A stretch of DNA of 64,000 bases from Acanthosoma haemorrhoidale. Its lineage: Eukaryota > Arthropoda > Insecta > Hemiptera > Acanthosomatidae. The position numbers and the translations under genes are program-made. Below the pieces are notes generated by a model, which was given only the letters and a program-made list of their open reading frames with translations, made no database searches and was not told where the DNA came from. Below, piece by piece: positions 21,109 to 31,015 of the stretch. The first letter of the stretch is position 1. Each line of letters begins with the position of its first letter. Where the stretch lies: the NCBI GenBank assembly GCA_930367205.1, contig OV884013.1, positions 115,649,475 to 115,713,474 of the forward strand, given 5' to 3'.

Positions 21109-21978
21109 GTGGATCCCTCCGACTCCTTATCCATTCTCCTTTGGAATGCGAATGGTGTTCGCACCCACACTAACGAACTGACAGCACTACTCCACGACAA
21201 AAACATCGACGTAGCTCTCATTACTGAAACAAGACTTACTAGCAAACGATCATTTACGATTCGACAGTACCATACTTACCGAACTGATCACCCAGATGGA
21301 AGAGCTCATGCAGGTACCGCTGTCATTGTTCATAATTCCATTTCTCATCACATAGTTCCTTTGGTAGCACATGATTTCCTACAGCCCACTGCAGTGTCAA
21401 TCAGCACCTTCCCTTCCCCCCTTACTCTAGCATCAGTGTACTGCCCTCCCAATAAATCCATTTCCGATTCCCAATTCATCTCCTTTCTAGACTCCATAGG
21501 ACATTGTTTCCTTGTGGGTGGGGACTTTAATGCAAAGCACCAACACTGGGGGTCAAGATCCACGAATACACGCGGACGTGCTTTGCTGTCTGCACTCACA
21601 CGGAAACATTGCTCCACGATCTCACCTGACACAGCCACCTATTGGCCATCAGATCCCAACCGAAATCCAGATCTCCTAGACTTCTTCTTCTACAATAGTT
21701 TAGGAACACTAAACTATTCACTCAAGCGCCTCGATGACCTCTCCTCCGATCATAGCCCTTTATTATTAACCATTTCCCTAAAACCAATTCACAAACTATC
21801 TCCTCCTTCATTTATTAGGGGCCCAGTCGATTGGGACCACTTCCGTCAGCTTCTTACAGAGTCCGTAAACCTCAAATTATCCCTGAAAACATCCCAAGAC
21901 CTGGACGATGCAGTGCATTCTTTCACTACTCTGGTCCAGAGGTCGGCTTGGGAGGCATCGTCACCCAAAAATTCATAA
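21109..21978 (+). CDS. JkA ORF2 part 1, AP-type endonuclease domain
   Basis: Open in the same frame as ORF1 and separated from it by one TAA. The first codon is GTG and no ATG lies near, so initiation is by stop readthrough, reinitiation at a non-ATG codon, or after loss of an ATG. Conserved exonuclease-endonuclease-phosphatase motifs are all present: WNANG (12-16), ITETRL with Glu40, VYCPPN, GDFNAKHQHWGS with Asp139 and Asn141, and SSDHSPL with Asp214-His215. In this clade the enzyme nicks target DNA to prime reverse transcription. The frame stops at 21976-21978. The adjacent frame continues with matching linker sequence, and a shift of one base in the five-A run at 21967-21971 accounts for it. 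Confidence 0.9.
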   Translation: MDPSDSLSILLWNANGVRTHTNELTALLHDKNIDVALITETRLTSKRSFTIRQYHTYRTDHPDGRAHAGTAVIVHNSISHHIVPLVAHDFLQPTAVSISTFPSPLTLASVYCPPNKSISDSQFISFLDSIGHCFLVGGDFNAKHQHWGSRSTNTRGRALLSALTRKHCSTISPDTATYWPSDPNRNPDLLDFFFYNSLGTLNYSLKRLDDLSSDHSPLLLTISLKPIHKLSPPSFIRGPVDWDHFRQLLTESVNLKLSLKTSQDLDDAVHSFTTLVQRSAWEASSPKNS

Positions 21979-22243
21979 TCATAATAGTTTACCTCAGCAT
22001 CTTAAAGATCTAATCCTATCCAAACGCCGCTCCAGAACAGTGTGGCAAAGATCCCGGCATCCTGCTGATCGCCGCTCGTACAATCAGTACTGCCGATTGG
22101 TAAAGCGGCGATTGGCATCCTTCCGTTCCGATTCTTTCAATTCCTACCTCTCCTCTCTGTCTACCAGGGATAACTCCTTGTGGAATGTAACCAAAAAAAT
22201 CCTAAAGTATCAACCTGTTTCACATCCGCTCCGTCGTGATGAT
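21972..22243 (+). pseudogene. JkA ORF2 part 2, endonuclease-RT linker (frameshifted)
   Basis: The second-frame stretch carries LPQHLKDLILSKRRSRTVWQ, then SRHPADRRSYNQYCRLVKRR and LWNVTKKILKYQP, typical of the linker between endonuclease and reverse transcriptase in Jockey ORF2. It ends at the tandem duplication GGGTGGGT (22244-22251). This adds four bases and moves the reading frame to that of the reverse transcriptase. The frame change at each end is a local indel, not a missing domain. Confidence 0.8.
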
Positions 22244-23792
22244 GGGTGGGTCATGGGCGGCTTCGGATGGGGATAGGTCGGAGGAATTTGCTCTGCATCT
22301 TACCCATACTTTCACACCTAACCTTTCTCATCAAAGCCATACTCACAGCACAACTGTGGAAGATTTCCTCACTTCACCTATTCCTCTCTCTCTTCCACCA
22401 AAAGCCGTTAATCCCTCTGAGGTCAAATACCTTTTGAAAAACTTACCTTACCGAAAATCCCCTGGATATGATCTCCTTACTCCTCAAATTCTCAAACAAC
22501 TTCCTCCTAAAGCCATAATCTTCCTAACCTATATATATAATTGCATTATCCGAACTACGCACTTCCCACTCCTCTGGAAACATTCCATTATTGTCCTATT
22601 CGCCAAACCCGGTAAACCACCCAATGACGCCTCATCTTACCGTCCAATAAGCCTACTCCCTATCCTCTCAAAAATATTTGAGAAACTTCTACTAAAACGT
22701 CTACTTCCAATTATTGAATCCAAAAACCTTTTTCCTACACACCAATTTGGTTTCCGCCAACGCCATTCCACTGCTCAACAAGGCCTTCGCGTTGTTGATC
22801 ACATCTCCTCAGCCCTTGAAACCAAACAGTATTGCACTGCTGCCTTTCTTGATATAGCTCAAGCTTTTGACAGGGTTTGGCACGCAGGTTTACTCTACAA
22901 GCTCAAAAGATATTTACCACAGACCCTTTTCCTTATCCTACAGTCCTACCTTTCAAACCGCTTCTTCCAAGTCCGCTGTGGTTTAGAATATTCAAACTAC
23001 TATCCTATAAATGCAGGAGTTCCACAGGGCAGTGTCCTGGGCCCCATCCTCTACAACCTATACACCGCTGATGTCCCTTCTACTCCCAATACCTTCTTGG
23101 CCACATTTGCAGATGACACTGCAGTCTTGTCATCTAACCCAGACCCCGACATAGCATCCCATAACCTTCAAAAACACCTTGACGAGATCGATTATTGGTG
23201 CAACCAATGGCGGATCAAAGTTAATGAAGCAAAATGTTCCCACATTACCTTCACCCTTTGTCGCAAGTCTTGTCCACTAGTTTATTTTAATTCTATTCCT
23301 CTCCCTGTATCCGAGACAGTACGGTATTTAGGCTTCCATCTCGATAAACGACTGACCTGGAACCCACATACGAGACCGAAAAGACAAGAACTAAACAGAC
23401 GCTTTGGACAACTATACAGACTACTTCAAAGGACATCCCATCTCTCAATAGAAAATAAACTACTAATCTACAAAGTTATACTTAAACCAATCTGGACATA
23501 CGGAATAGAGCTATGGGGGACAGCAAAAAAGTCGAACATCAAGCGTATCCAATCCTTTCAATCAAAAGTCCTGAGAACAATAGTAAATGCCCCTTATTAT
23601 GTCAGCAACAAAACCCTTCATAACGACCTTAATATACCCTACATTCTAGAACTCATCCCTTCCAAGTTTACGAAATTCCACAGTAGCCTTTCCAACCACC
23701 CTAATCCTGTAGCACAGTCACTGCACTGCGTCACTCATCCCTATAATCCTCCTCGGAGACTGAAACGGCAGTGGCCTCGTGACCTGCTATAA
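22236..23792 (+). CDS. JkA ORF2 part 3, reverse transcriptase and C-terminus
   Basis: About 515 open codons. Reverse transcriptase motifs in order: KSPGYDLLTPQILK, SSYRPISLLPILSKIFEKL, HQFGFRQRHSTAQQ, FLDIAQAFDRVWH (first catalytic Asp), NAGVPQGSVLGPILYNLY (about 258-275) and FADDTAVL (291-298, catalytic Asp293-Asp294), followed by the VRYLGFHLDKRLTW thumb-side block. The C-terminal region has KPIWTYGIELWGTAKKSNIK and YVSNKTLHNDLNIPYI. No RNase H domain follows. In this clade the enzyme copies element RNA from a nick in target DNA. The true protein would begin upstream in ORF2. The frame's internal ATGs near 22236 lie in the frameshift zone and are not a natural start. Confidence 0.92.
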   Translation: MMMGGSWAASDGDRSEEFALHLTHTFTPNLSHQSHTHSTTVEDFLTSPIPLSLPPKAVNPSEVKYLLKNLPYRKSPGYDLLTPQILKQLPPKAIIFLTYIYNCIIRTTHFPLLWKHSIIVLFAKPGKPPNDASSYRPISLLPILSKIFEKLLLKRLLPIIESKNLFPTHQFGFRQRHSTAQQGLRVVDHISSALETKQYCTAAFLDIAQAFDRVWHAGLLYKLKRYLPQTLFLILQSYLSNRFFQVRCGLEYSNYYPINAGVPQGSVLGPILYNLYTADVPSTPNTFLATFADDTAVLSSNPDPDIASHNLQKHLDEIDYWCNQWRIKVNEAKCSHITFTLCRKSCPLVYFNSIPLPVSETVRYLGFHLDKRLTWNPHTRPKRQELNRRFGQLYRLLQRTSHLSIENKLLIYKVILKPIWTYGIELWGTAKKSNIKRIQSFQSKVLRTIVNAPYYVSNKTLHNDLNIPYILELIPSKFTKFHSSLSNHPNPVAQSLHCVTHPYNPPRRLKRQWPRDLL

Positions 23793-23971
23793 TCAAGTGA
23801 CAGTGGGAGTCCTGGCAATGGCCAGTTTCTCCAATCATGTCCTGAATGAATGAGCGAGTGAATGATGAAATGTAAATATGGTATGAATGATCGTATATCT
23901 TAATTACTTATTGCCTAGCAAGGCAGATTGTAATTTTAGCACAATAAAGGAATTATATATATATATATATA
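23793..23971 (+). other. JkA 3' UTR, deleted form
   Basis: The UTR runs from the ORF2 stop to the TA-repeat tail. CCTGA joins ATGAATGAGCGAG at 23845/23846. Other copies (for example 25876-26349) have about 168 bp here, from GCGTATGTGGCTC to GTAAATACTG. AGCACAATAAAGG is the polyadenylation-type end. Confidence 0.85.
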
Positions 23972-24444
23972 AATATACCTAACATTCTGGAACTCATCCC
24001 TTCCAAGTTTATGAAATTCCATTGTAGCCTATCCAACCACCCTAATCCTCTAGCACAGTCATTGCACTGCACCACTCATTCCTATATCCTACTCGGAAAC
24101 TTAAACGTCAGTGGGCTCGTGGCCTGCTATAAATGCCCAACAGCCAGAGTCCTGGCAATGGCCAGTTTCTCCAATCATGGACTGAGCGTATGTGGCTCTC
24201 ACGCTCTTCGTCAGCCTCTAATGGCTTCGTATACCAGTCACGCGGCTGACGGAGGAGCGTGTTGGACTTGCCAAGACACTGCTTCCCCTTTCGCATGCGA
24301 GGGAAGTGACAACCATGTGGATTTGAGAGCTCTCTAGGCTGTTTGTAGGTAATGAATGAAAATCGTTAATATAGTATGAATGAAAACATTTATCACAATT
24401 ACATATTGCCCAATGAGGCATGTTGTAATTTTATCATAATAAAG
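23972..24444 (+). mobile_element. Older JkA copy, right half
   Basis: Continues the copy begun at 19193-19395, starting with the second target duplication. It carries the end of the ORF2 frame (degenerate), a full-length type 3' UTR and the end ATCATAATAAAG. With the left half it is a 5'-truncated insertion of about 665 bp. Confidence 0.95.
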
Positions 24445-24711
24445 TATAGCAGGCCAGGAGCCCACTGCCGCTTTAATCTCCGAGGAGGTTTATAGGGATG
24501 AGTGGAATGACTGTGAAAGGGGGTTAGTGTGGTTAGATAGGTTACTATGGTATTTCATAAACTCAATAATGTAGGGTATTTTAAGATTATTAATAGCGTA
24601 ATAAGGGCTGTTGTTCTCATTGACTATTGTTCTCAGGACTTTTGATTGAAAGGATTGGATACCCTTGATGTTCGACTTTTTTGCTGTCCCCCATAGCTCT
24701 ATTCTGCATGT
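24445..24711 (-). mobile_element. JkA fragment, minus strand
   Basis: Starts directly after the last base of the previous copy, in opposite orientation, at the CCTGCTATA end of the ORF2 frame, and runs to the ELWG/GIE region. It has no 3' UTR and several small deletions. Confidence 0.85.
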
Positions 24712-25863
24712 AAAGAGCTACATCTATCTTAAAACTACAATATAGAGCTACAAACTCCAGTCGGAAACACCAGTAGCTAGAAATCGTATTGCCATCGCTT
24801 GCCATGTATATTGGTATGTAGTATATCATATAATTATTACATTTAACGATTCTAGGCCCGATTGTGCTAAGAAAATGTTGAAAGTCATTTTATGACATCG
24901 AATTCGAAACAAATTAGTTTTCCCCAATCCCGTCCGCTATATTCGAGTTTTCCGTCCAGAACGAAGAGGAATGAACCACCAACTCACTCCCCCCCATTAT
25001 CAAATAAATAACTAAACGTAACCTAAACGGTAAATACACAGATGGAAACATATTTTCGGTAATATTGCCAGAGTTAACGGTCATTGAGGAGATGAAGGGG
25101 ACATACATCCCTGCGTACGTTATGTCGTGAAACTGACAAACTAGGCCCTGAGTCACCACGGGCGGTTGGTAAAAAGTGGAACGGTATTTGTGTAACTGCT
25201 TAGAGCGGGATAAATTAGATCGTTACTTTTTGGGAGAGCTCTGGCACACATTTCTCCCTGTTTGTGTGAACAACAAATACTACTTCAGTCTTTTGAATAA
25301 ATAACACCACATTTTCGTCAATAGAAAGCAGAAATCTAGAGTCAAAACTTAGCATAGCAATTATTATTTAAAAAAAAAACAAACCAAAACTCGGGGGTTT
25401 AGTAATTGAAACACTACATACCTTTGTTGTTACGGTTCATTAGTCTACACGGCACAAGTGTAAGTAAGAATATTTAAATGTAATTACACTAATCGTAAAC
25501 AACTAACTGCTATACAAACGGTTACAGGTCGAGTCACTACATATCCCCTGCTAAGCTAACATGCATGACAGTCCAGGATAATTGACGCTCTCAATGGCGT
25601 GTCCACGTAGATTGGCAATTTAAAAATCACATTCAACAACGCTCTTAAATATACTGACAAAGTGTTAAAATTCATTAACGAGAAAAAAAAATCAGGTGAT
25701 GTGAATAATCTTTTCAGCATTGACGCTGTCTCGACTATCAGCTCGGAGAACTTATTCAAGATTCGAAATTAGGATACACGAGGAACAGTAACGCAAAATT
25801 TAAAATAAAAATGAGTTAATTAATATTTTTGTGATCGAATTTTAACTTTAATATATTTATTAT
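24712..25863. other. Unassigned DNA
   Basis: AT-rich. Minus frames of 81 and 67 codons (25159-24914, 25759-25556) have no recognised motif. Confidence 0.35.
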
Positions 25864-25875
25864 AAATTATTATTA

Positions 25876-26349
25876 CCCTACATTCTTGAACTAATCCCTT
25901 CCTAATTCATAAAATTCCATAGTAATCTATCCAACCACCCTAATCCCGTAGCACAGTCAATACACTGCTCCACTCATCCCTATAAACCTCCTCGGAGACT
26001 GAAACGGCAGTGGCCTCGTGACCTGGTACAAATGCGTGACAGCGGGATTCCTGACAATGGCCAGTTTCTCCAATCATGTCCTGAGCGTATGTGGCTCTCG
26101 CGCTCTTCGTCAGCCTCTATTGGCTCGTATCCGGTGACGTGGCTGACGGAGGAGCGTGGGGGACTTCCCAAGTCGCCGCTTCATCTTTCGCATGCGAGGG
26201 AGGTAACAACCATGTGTATTTGGGAGGCCCCTGGGCTGTTTGTAAATACTGCATGAATGAGAACATTTATCTCAATTACTTATTGCCTATTATGTATTAA
26301 GGTAGATTGTGATTTTATCATAATAAAGTTGTTTATAATAAAAAATAAA
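25876..26349 (+). mobile_element. JkA 5'-truncated insertion with 12-bp target duplication
   Basis: Starts in the YILELIPS region of ORF2, retains the full 3' UTR and ends with ATCATAATAAAGTTG and an A-rich tail. AAATTATTATTA lies at 25864-25875 and 26350-26361. The sequence is low-complexity, but the duplication abuts both element ends exactly. Confidence 0.88.
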
Positions 26350-26361
26350 AAATTATTATTA

Positions 26362-28170
26362 GTTAGAAAAAGGACTATCGATGCTCAAGATGGTTCCTTA
26401 CGATGTAACAGTTCTAGGGTACTGTGACGGAAATAACAGCCCAGCTATGCAGGGAACAGAGTGGACTCTAAGACAAATATAGCCGGTGACAAATCACTGA
26501 CCATCTGCTTGCTATCTGCTAGCCTCAGGTCTTCCCACAAGCAGAAGCACCAACTCACAAATAAGGTCTGTCTGTGTTTGCTCTAAAGGTCATATAAAGT
26601 CAAGTCGTATTTGTACTTGAAGGCTGAAATAAACCCATAGCGGCGGATTGACTATGTTGTTTGTTTTTTAACTGCCAATAATAATAATAATAATAATAAT
26701 AATAGTATTAGCAATTCATCAAACTATAATGCCAGACATTTGCGTAGCCTCCCAGCGATTAATATCATCCAACAAAAGTGATGATCTCAAAACTGGCATG
26801 GTTTTAAATTATAGACGGGCACCCAACGGGAAAGCAGAGCTGTCGATGAAAATATTGACTGGACAATAAGGGGGACCTGTATCAGATAGACATCCTGATA
26901 CTATCTTGGGATGGTTTATAATTACAATTTCAAAAAGAGAACATCAAAGAGAAAAACATTATTTTACTAAGGAATTGATGATACGTAGAAATTACAGGTA
27001 TCAGAAGATGTTATAAGTATTGTTATAAGAAAAATTAAAAAAAAAACATTTTTTTGAAAACGCAATCAGTAAAAATCTTGTCACATTATTACTAAATAAA
27101 AAAAAAATAGTAAAAACTCAATTCTTAACATTTGAATTATTTTAAAGTTTTCACTTGCAAGTTGCAATAAAAATGAATTTCAAGCAGGTAGGTAACTACG
27201 TAGTACCTATCAAAAAATATTTATTACAAAACTTTGATTAAAAAAAGTTCTATCTACTTAGCAGTTTCTTTTACAGCCACATGCTGCCTCACGAACAAAT
27301 AAGCATTTCTGCCTTCCTTGGGCTCTCATTGGTTCAAAAAAAAAAAAGAAAAAGTGATATCGCAGGGAAGATTTAATTTGGTCGATAGACTCACTGTCGT
27401 CGCTTGCAGCCCCCCCCCCCCGCATTTATTTTATTTGTTTACCAGCAATGCCAATCTTTATTACTTTATCTCCTGTTCCAGTAGGGATTTCTTGTCTTCG
27501 CACCAAATAAATACTAGGAGGGATTGTCGCCCATGGAAAAAAATTGAGAAGGGGACAAAGAAAGTTTTGTTTACAGAGAGAATACTTAATGTGTTCGGTA
27601 GATGATCCTTATGATATTTATGATATTATGAATTTCTTCCAAAAAATATGCAATTTACGGAATGTTCACGTTGCATATACATGTGATTATTACCTTCTAA
27701 AATACAATAAAGATACTACAGACAATAACTATGAAATAGAATAGGCAATATAGTAGGCCTGGAGTCTCGTTGCGGACTTTTCATCTTTCTCTCATTCACT
27801 CCAGTCATAAAGTCGCAGCTGACGACCTATTAATGATTTGGAGCTATCATTTCGTCGTAGGTCACAGGCGGATATTAAAGAAGACAATAACGACAAAAGA
27901 AATTCAAACATAAAACCAAAAAAAAAAAGTTCTGGCAGCAAAGAAACAAAAATAATTTTGGTAATTTCTTTTTATTGTTAAAAAAGTGAAATGGAGAACA
28001 CACGTTCTGACGGCACTGAAGACCCCGGTATCATCAGATTAGCATTGATGGGTTCGCAATAGTTTTCAATTTAGTACCCAGTTACTAAAAGTAACGTACA
28101 CAGAGCGTTCAAATGAATTTTGAACGTGAAAAGGCTTCTGTCAACAGTCCTAGGAATTAAAAAAGGACGA
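26362..28170. other. Unassigned DNA with simple repeats
   Basis: Contains an (AAT)n run at about 26680-26703, a C-run at about 27410-27421 and several A-runs. No gene recognised. Confidence 0.35.
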
Positions 28171-28175
28171 ATAAA

Positions 28176-28258
28176 GAACCAGCGATAGTTGAAGCAACTA
28201 TCGATGGAGCTTTCGATGGATAAAACTATCGATACATCGCTATCACTATCGACCATCG
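28176..28258. promoter_or_regulatory. Cluster of CGATA / TATCGATA motifs
   Basis: TATCGATA (28227-28234) matches the insect DNA-replication-related element. Several further CGATA or TATCG cores lie within 75 bp, and some can pair as inverted repeats (GCGATAGTT with AACTATCG). In Drosophila such clusters bind DREF and BEAF-32 at housekeeping promoters and domain boundaries. No flanking gene supports that role here, so a repeat-borne origin is equally possible. Confidence 0.3.
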
Positions 28259-28710
28259 GTCCATCCTACAGGAGGGAGTAGCAAGCAAAACTTTCCGCAA
28301 CAAAACTAAAAATGTAATGTTTTTTTTTGGAGGCAGATGGAATATGATTGTTAGAGGCATGTCGAAGAACACCCCCCCCCCTCTCATAAAAAGATTGCAC
28401 CATGCAAAATGTTCATTATTTCGGTTTTTAGGGTAATAATTATTAATGATCGAATGTTCCATTCCACAGCAAAATTTGACCAGGGCATCATTTTTAGAGC
28501 ACCCAATGGCGGGGCTGACAGAGCTCGGGTAAGCCACCGTAAAGAAACCTAAATTGGAAAGGAAAATCTTGGGGAGGGGGAGCCCGTGAAAGATGGCCGA
28601 ATGAGAAGGATGGGGGCAATTCCTTACGGAGAATTTGTGATGAGTGGGAGAGGATTCTTCAACGAACATGGATTATGTCAATTGTTTTTTTTAGTACAAT
28701 CAAATCTTTT
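28259..28710. other. Unassigned DNA with minus-strand open frame
   Basis: A 147-codon minus frame (28669-28226) crosses a C-run at about 28371-28382 and has no recognised motif. Its length may be chance. Confidence 0.25.
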
Positions 28711-29080
28711 CTTTATTGTGTCAGCAACAAAACCCTTCGTAACGACCTTAATATACCCTACATTCTAGAACTCATCCCTTCCAAGTTTATGAAATTCCAC
28801 GGTAGCCTTGCCAACCACCCTAATCCTGTAGCACAGTCATTGCACTGCGCCACTCATCCCTATAATCCTCCTCGGTGACGCGGCTGACGGAGGAGCGTGG
28901 GGGACTTCCCAAGACTCCGCTTTCTCTTCGCATGTGGATTTGGGAGGTCTCTGGGCTGTCTGTAAATATTGTATGAATGAGTGAGTGAATGATGAATTGT
29001 AAATATGGTATGAATGAGAGCGTTTATCGCAATTACTGATTGCCTTATACAAGGCAGATTGTAATTATAGCCCAATAAAG
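28711..29080 (+). mobile_element. JkA fragment with internal deletion
   Basis: Runs from YVSNKTLRNDL to PPR, then CCTCCTCGG joins TGACGCGGCTGACGG, deleting the ORF2 end and the first part of the 3' UTR across a CGG microhomology. It ends with AGCCCAATAAAG. It shares a short UTR deletion (CTCTTCGCATGTGG) with the copy at 60976-61479, which points to a common subfamily. Confidence 0.9.
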
Positions 29081-29094
29081 AGTATTTGCCAGAT

Positions 29095-29203
29095 TGTGAT
29101 AAAATTACAATCTGCCTAATTAGGCTTTAACTAGTTGTCTTCAATGTTCTCATTCATACCATACTTACAATTCTCCATTCATAAATTATTTACAAACAGC
29201 CTT
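29095..29203 (-). mobile_element. JkA 3' UTR fragment, minus strand
   Basis: About 109 bp of the 3' end of JkA, tail to tail with the copy ending at 29080. The tail reads GATAAAATTACAATCTGCC and the fragment ends inside TTACAAACAGCC. Confidence 0.85.
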
Positions 29204-29691
29204 CGAAAAAGAGACAAAAGAAATAAAATATTTTTCATAAAGTTTTTGAAAGTTATAACTATAGCTGCTGTGAAATGAGTCGCAGACGCCGGTAGAAAGT
29301 CTAATTAAAATTGAAGAGATGAAGTTAAATTGTCAAGACTTTTAAGATTATTAATACTTGTTGTCGAAGGACCGGGAAGAAGTGAGCAGTGTATTGTTTT
29401 GACTTTGACGGAAGTTTTAAGTTGGGCAGATTGGTTCGCCTACAATCCATCGATTCATTAGATCAAGTTGGCCGATGAAGTTGGAGGGAAGCTGCCATTG
29501 TAGAATCAGAACAAAGCACCCACTCTCCAGGTTTAGATTTTTCCAAGTCCCACGAGTCTTCCCTGTCCCTTTGTCAGCTCCTCCTTGCCTTGCCAGCAGG
29601 GATTACTGTCCTACAGCCCTAGGGCTTGCCTCCTTCTCGTTACACAACAACGAATCCTTACTTTCAAATTATTTCTTAGCACCAAATTTAA
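29204..29691. other. Unassigned DNA
   Basis: No gene or repeat recognised. A 73-codon plus frame (29475-29696) has no motif. Confidence 0.35.
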
Positions 29692-30870
29692 TTTAGTTTG
29701 ATCAAAAAGGTGGGCCCCATCACGTTTATTAGTCAGTTCAGTCCAGTCACGTATTATACTTGTTTTTTCCATTACATATTTACGTCGAGTCATAAGTAAC
29801 TTCCGTTATTTTATCAGACATTTATTGTGCTTTCATTAAATAACAAAATTATATTAACTTTGACGAGTGCAGGACGCTTTTCATGTAGTTTCTCTTGCAC
29901 TCTTTGCAACTCCTGAACGTATCTATCCGCAGTAATCGTTAAATTTGACTTCAACAACTTGTGGTGAATTATTCCTTGACAATCCCACCATACGCACAAT
30001 AAAATCTTTTTGACATGGATGTTTGCTTTCGGATCTGGTAGGGGTGGTTGATCCTTTTCAAGCCACTGTCTTTTGCGGACTATATTGTCATAGGTAACCA
30101 ATTTTTCATCGCCTGTTACAATCCTGTTTAAAAAGGCTCAATTTTTACCCGTGAGAGCATACTTGTGGCGATTGACATGCGATCTTCTTTATTCCGTTCA
30201 CTGAGATTGTGAGGTACCCACACTCCTAACTTGCTGACTTCCCCTAATTTCTCCAGGTGGTGGTTAACAGTTGATTGTGATGTATTCAACCTTTCTCCTA
30301 TACCTCTTGTTGATTGACGTGGATTTCGCTCCAATATTGCCTTTAAAAGGTTGTCGTCAAAGTCGGAAGGACGTCCCGCCCTCGGTTCGTCTTTTAAGGT
30401 CGTATCTCCAGAACAGAATTTTATAAACCAATTTCTAACTGCCCGATCAGTTATTAGTCCTTCGCCATATACAATGCATATTTTTTCAGCTGTCGCCCTA
30501 GCACTATTGCCTTGTTTAAATTACCAAAGCATGACGAATATGTACTTTTTGACTCTCCATTTCAGAGGTTAAAAAAAACAGTTTAACGTAACGTAAAGCC
30601 TCGTCTATATAGTGAATACACAAACTTGTTGTCATGGTAACTCATAGCGGGTAGATACGAACAATAGATTCTACTTAGCTGCATCAGAAGTTACTTATGA
30701 CTCGACCTGATCATTCTCATAAAATAACAAAACCTGTATATAATGTAGCGTCGATACAGGAAATACAAAAATAATTTGTAAATAGATTCGCCTGAGGATC
30801 TATAATTGTATATAATTATCAGTGAATATAAAGGGGCTAGGAAGAAAAAAAAATTAATTTACGTTGCTGG
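29692..30870 (+). mobile_element. NLB retroelement tail, split by mariner A
   Basis: The two parts, 29692-29782 and 30712-30870, together match the uninterrupted copies at 41044-41304 and 62975-63265. The first begins TTTGATCAAAAAGGTGGGCC. The second resumes at CATAAAATAACAAAACCTG and ends at GGGGCTAGGAAG plus an A-run. The break coincides with the mariner A ends, so the mariner inserted into an existing tail. Confidence 0.85.
29783..30711 (-). mobile_element. Mariner A, internally deleted copy 1
   Basis: About 929 bp with inverted ends GTCGAGTCATAAGTAACTTC. The minus-strand transposase remnant runs from ATG at 30560 to a stop at 29814. It keeps the N-terminal helix-turn-helix region (MESQKVHIRHA, later TRGIGERLNTSQSTVNHHLE) and the first catalytic Asp block (VTYDNIVRKRQW, LLCVWWDCQGIIHHKLL). 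It then jumps from RPALVKVNIIL to a short terminal peptide. The segment holding the second and third catalytic Asp residues is absent. Small indels, including a five-base loss near the start, break the N-terminal frame. It is non-autonomous. Confidence 0.9.
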
Positions 30871-30904
30871 GAAAATTATTTCTCTGGAAGTCTTTAATTA
30901 TTTC

Positions 30905-31015
30905 TCTCATTAAATAACAAAATTATATTCATTTTGACAACTGCAGGACGCTTTTCATGGAGTTCTTCTTGCACTCTTTGCATCTGCTGAACGTATCTAT
31001 CCGCAGTAAACGTTT
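30905..31015 (-). mobile_element. Mariner A fragment
   Basis: About 110 bp matching the end of the mariner A transposase remnant (the region coding ITADRYVQ, LHEKRPAL and the deletion junction), next to the NLB tail on the right. It has no terminal repeat. Confidence 0.8.

Larger units (their letters stand above)
19396..23971 (+). mobile_element. JkA, full-length Jockey-like non-LTR retrotransposon
   Basis: A 4576-bp element bounded by the 12-bp duplication AATATACCTAAC (19384-19395 and 23972-23983). Order: 393-bp leader, ORF1 with zinc knuckles, ORF2 with endonuclease and reverse transcriptase, 179-bp 3' UTR with AATAAAG, and a tail of TA repeats rather than plain poly(A). No RNase H domain follows the reverse transcriptase, as in many Jockey-clade elements. 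It is inserted in the same orientation inside an older copy of itself. ORF1 and the catalytic motifs of both ORF2 domains are intact. Only an in-frame stop between the ORFs (possibly natural) and two small frameshifts interrupt it, so the insertion looks young. Confidence 0.95.

Noticed and set aside
28226..28669. A 147-codon minus-strand gene
   Set aside because: No motif, it crosses a C-run, and no promoter or splice evidence supports it.
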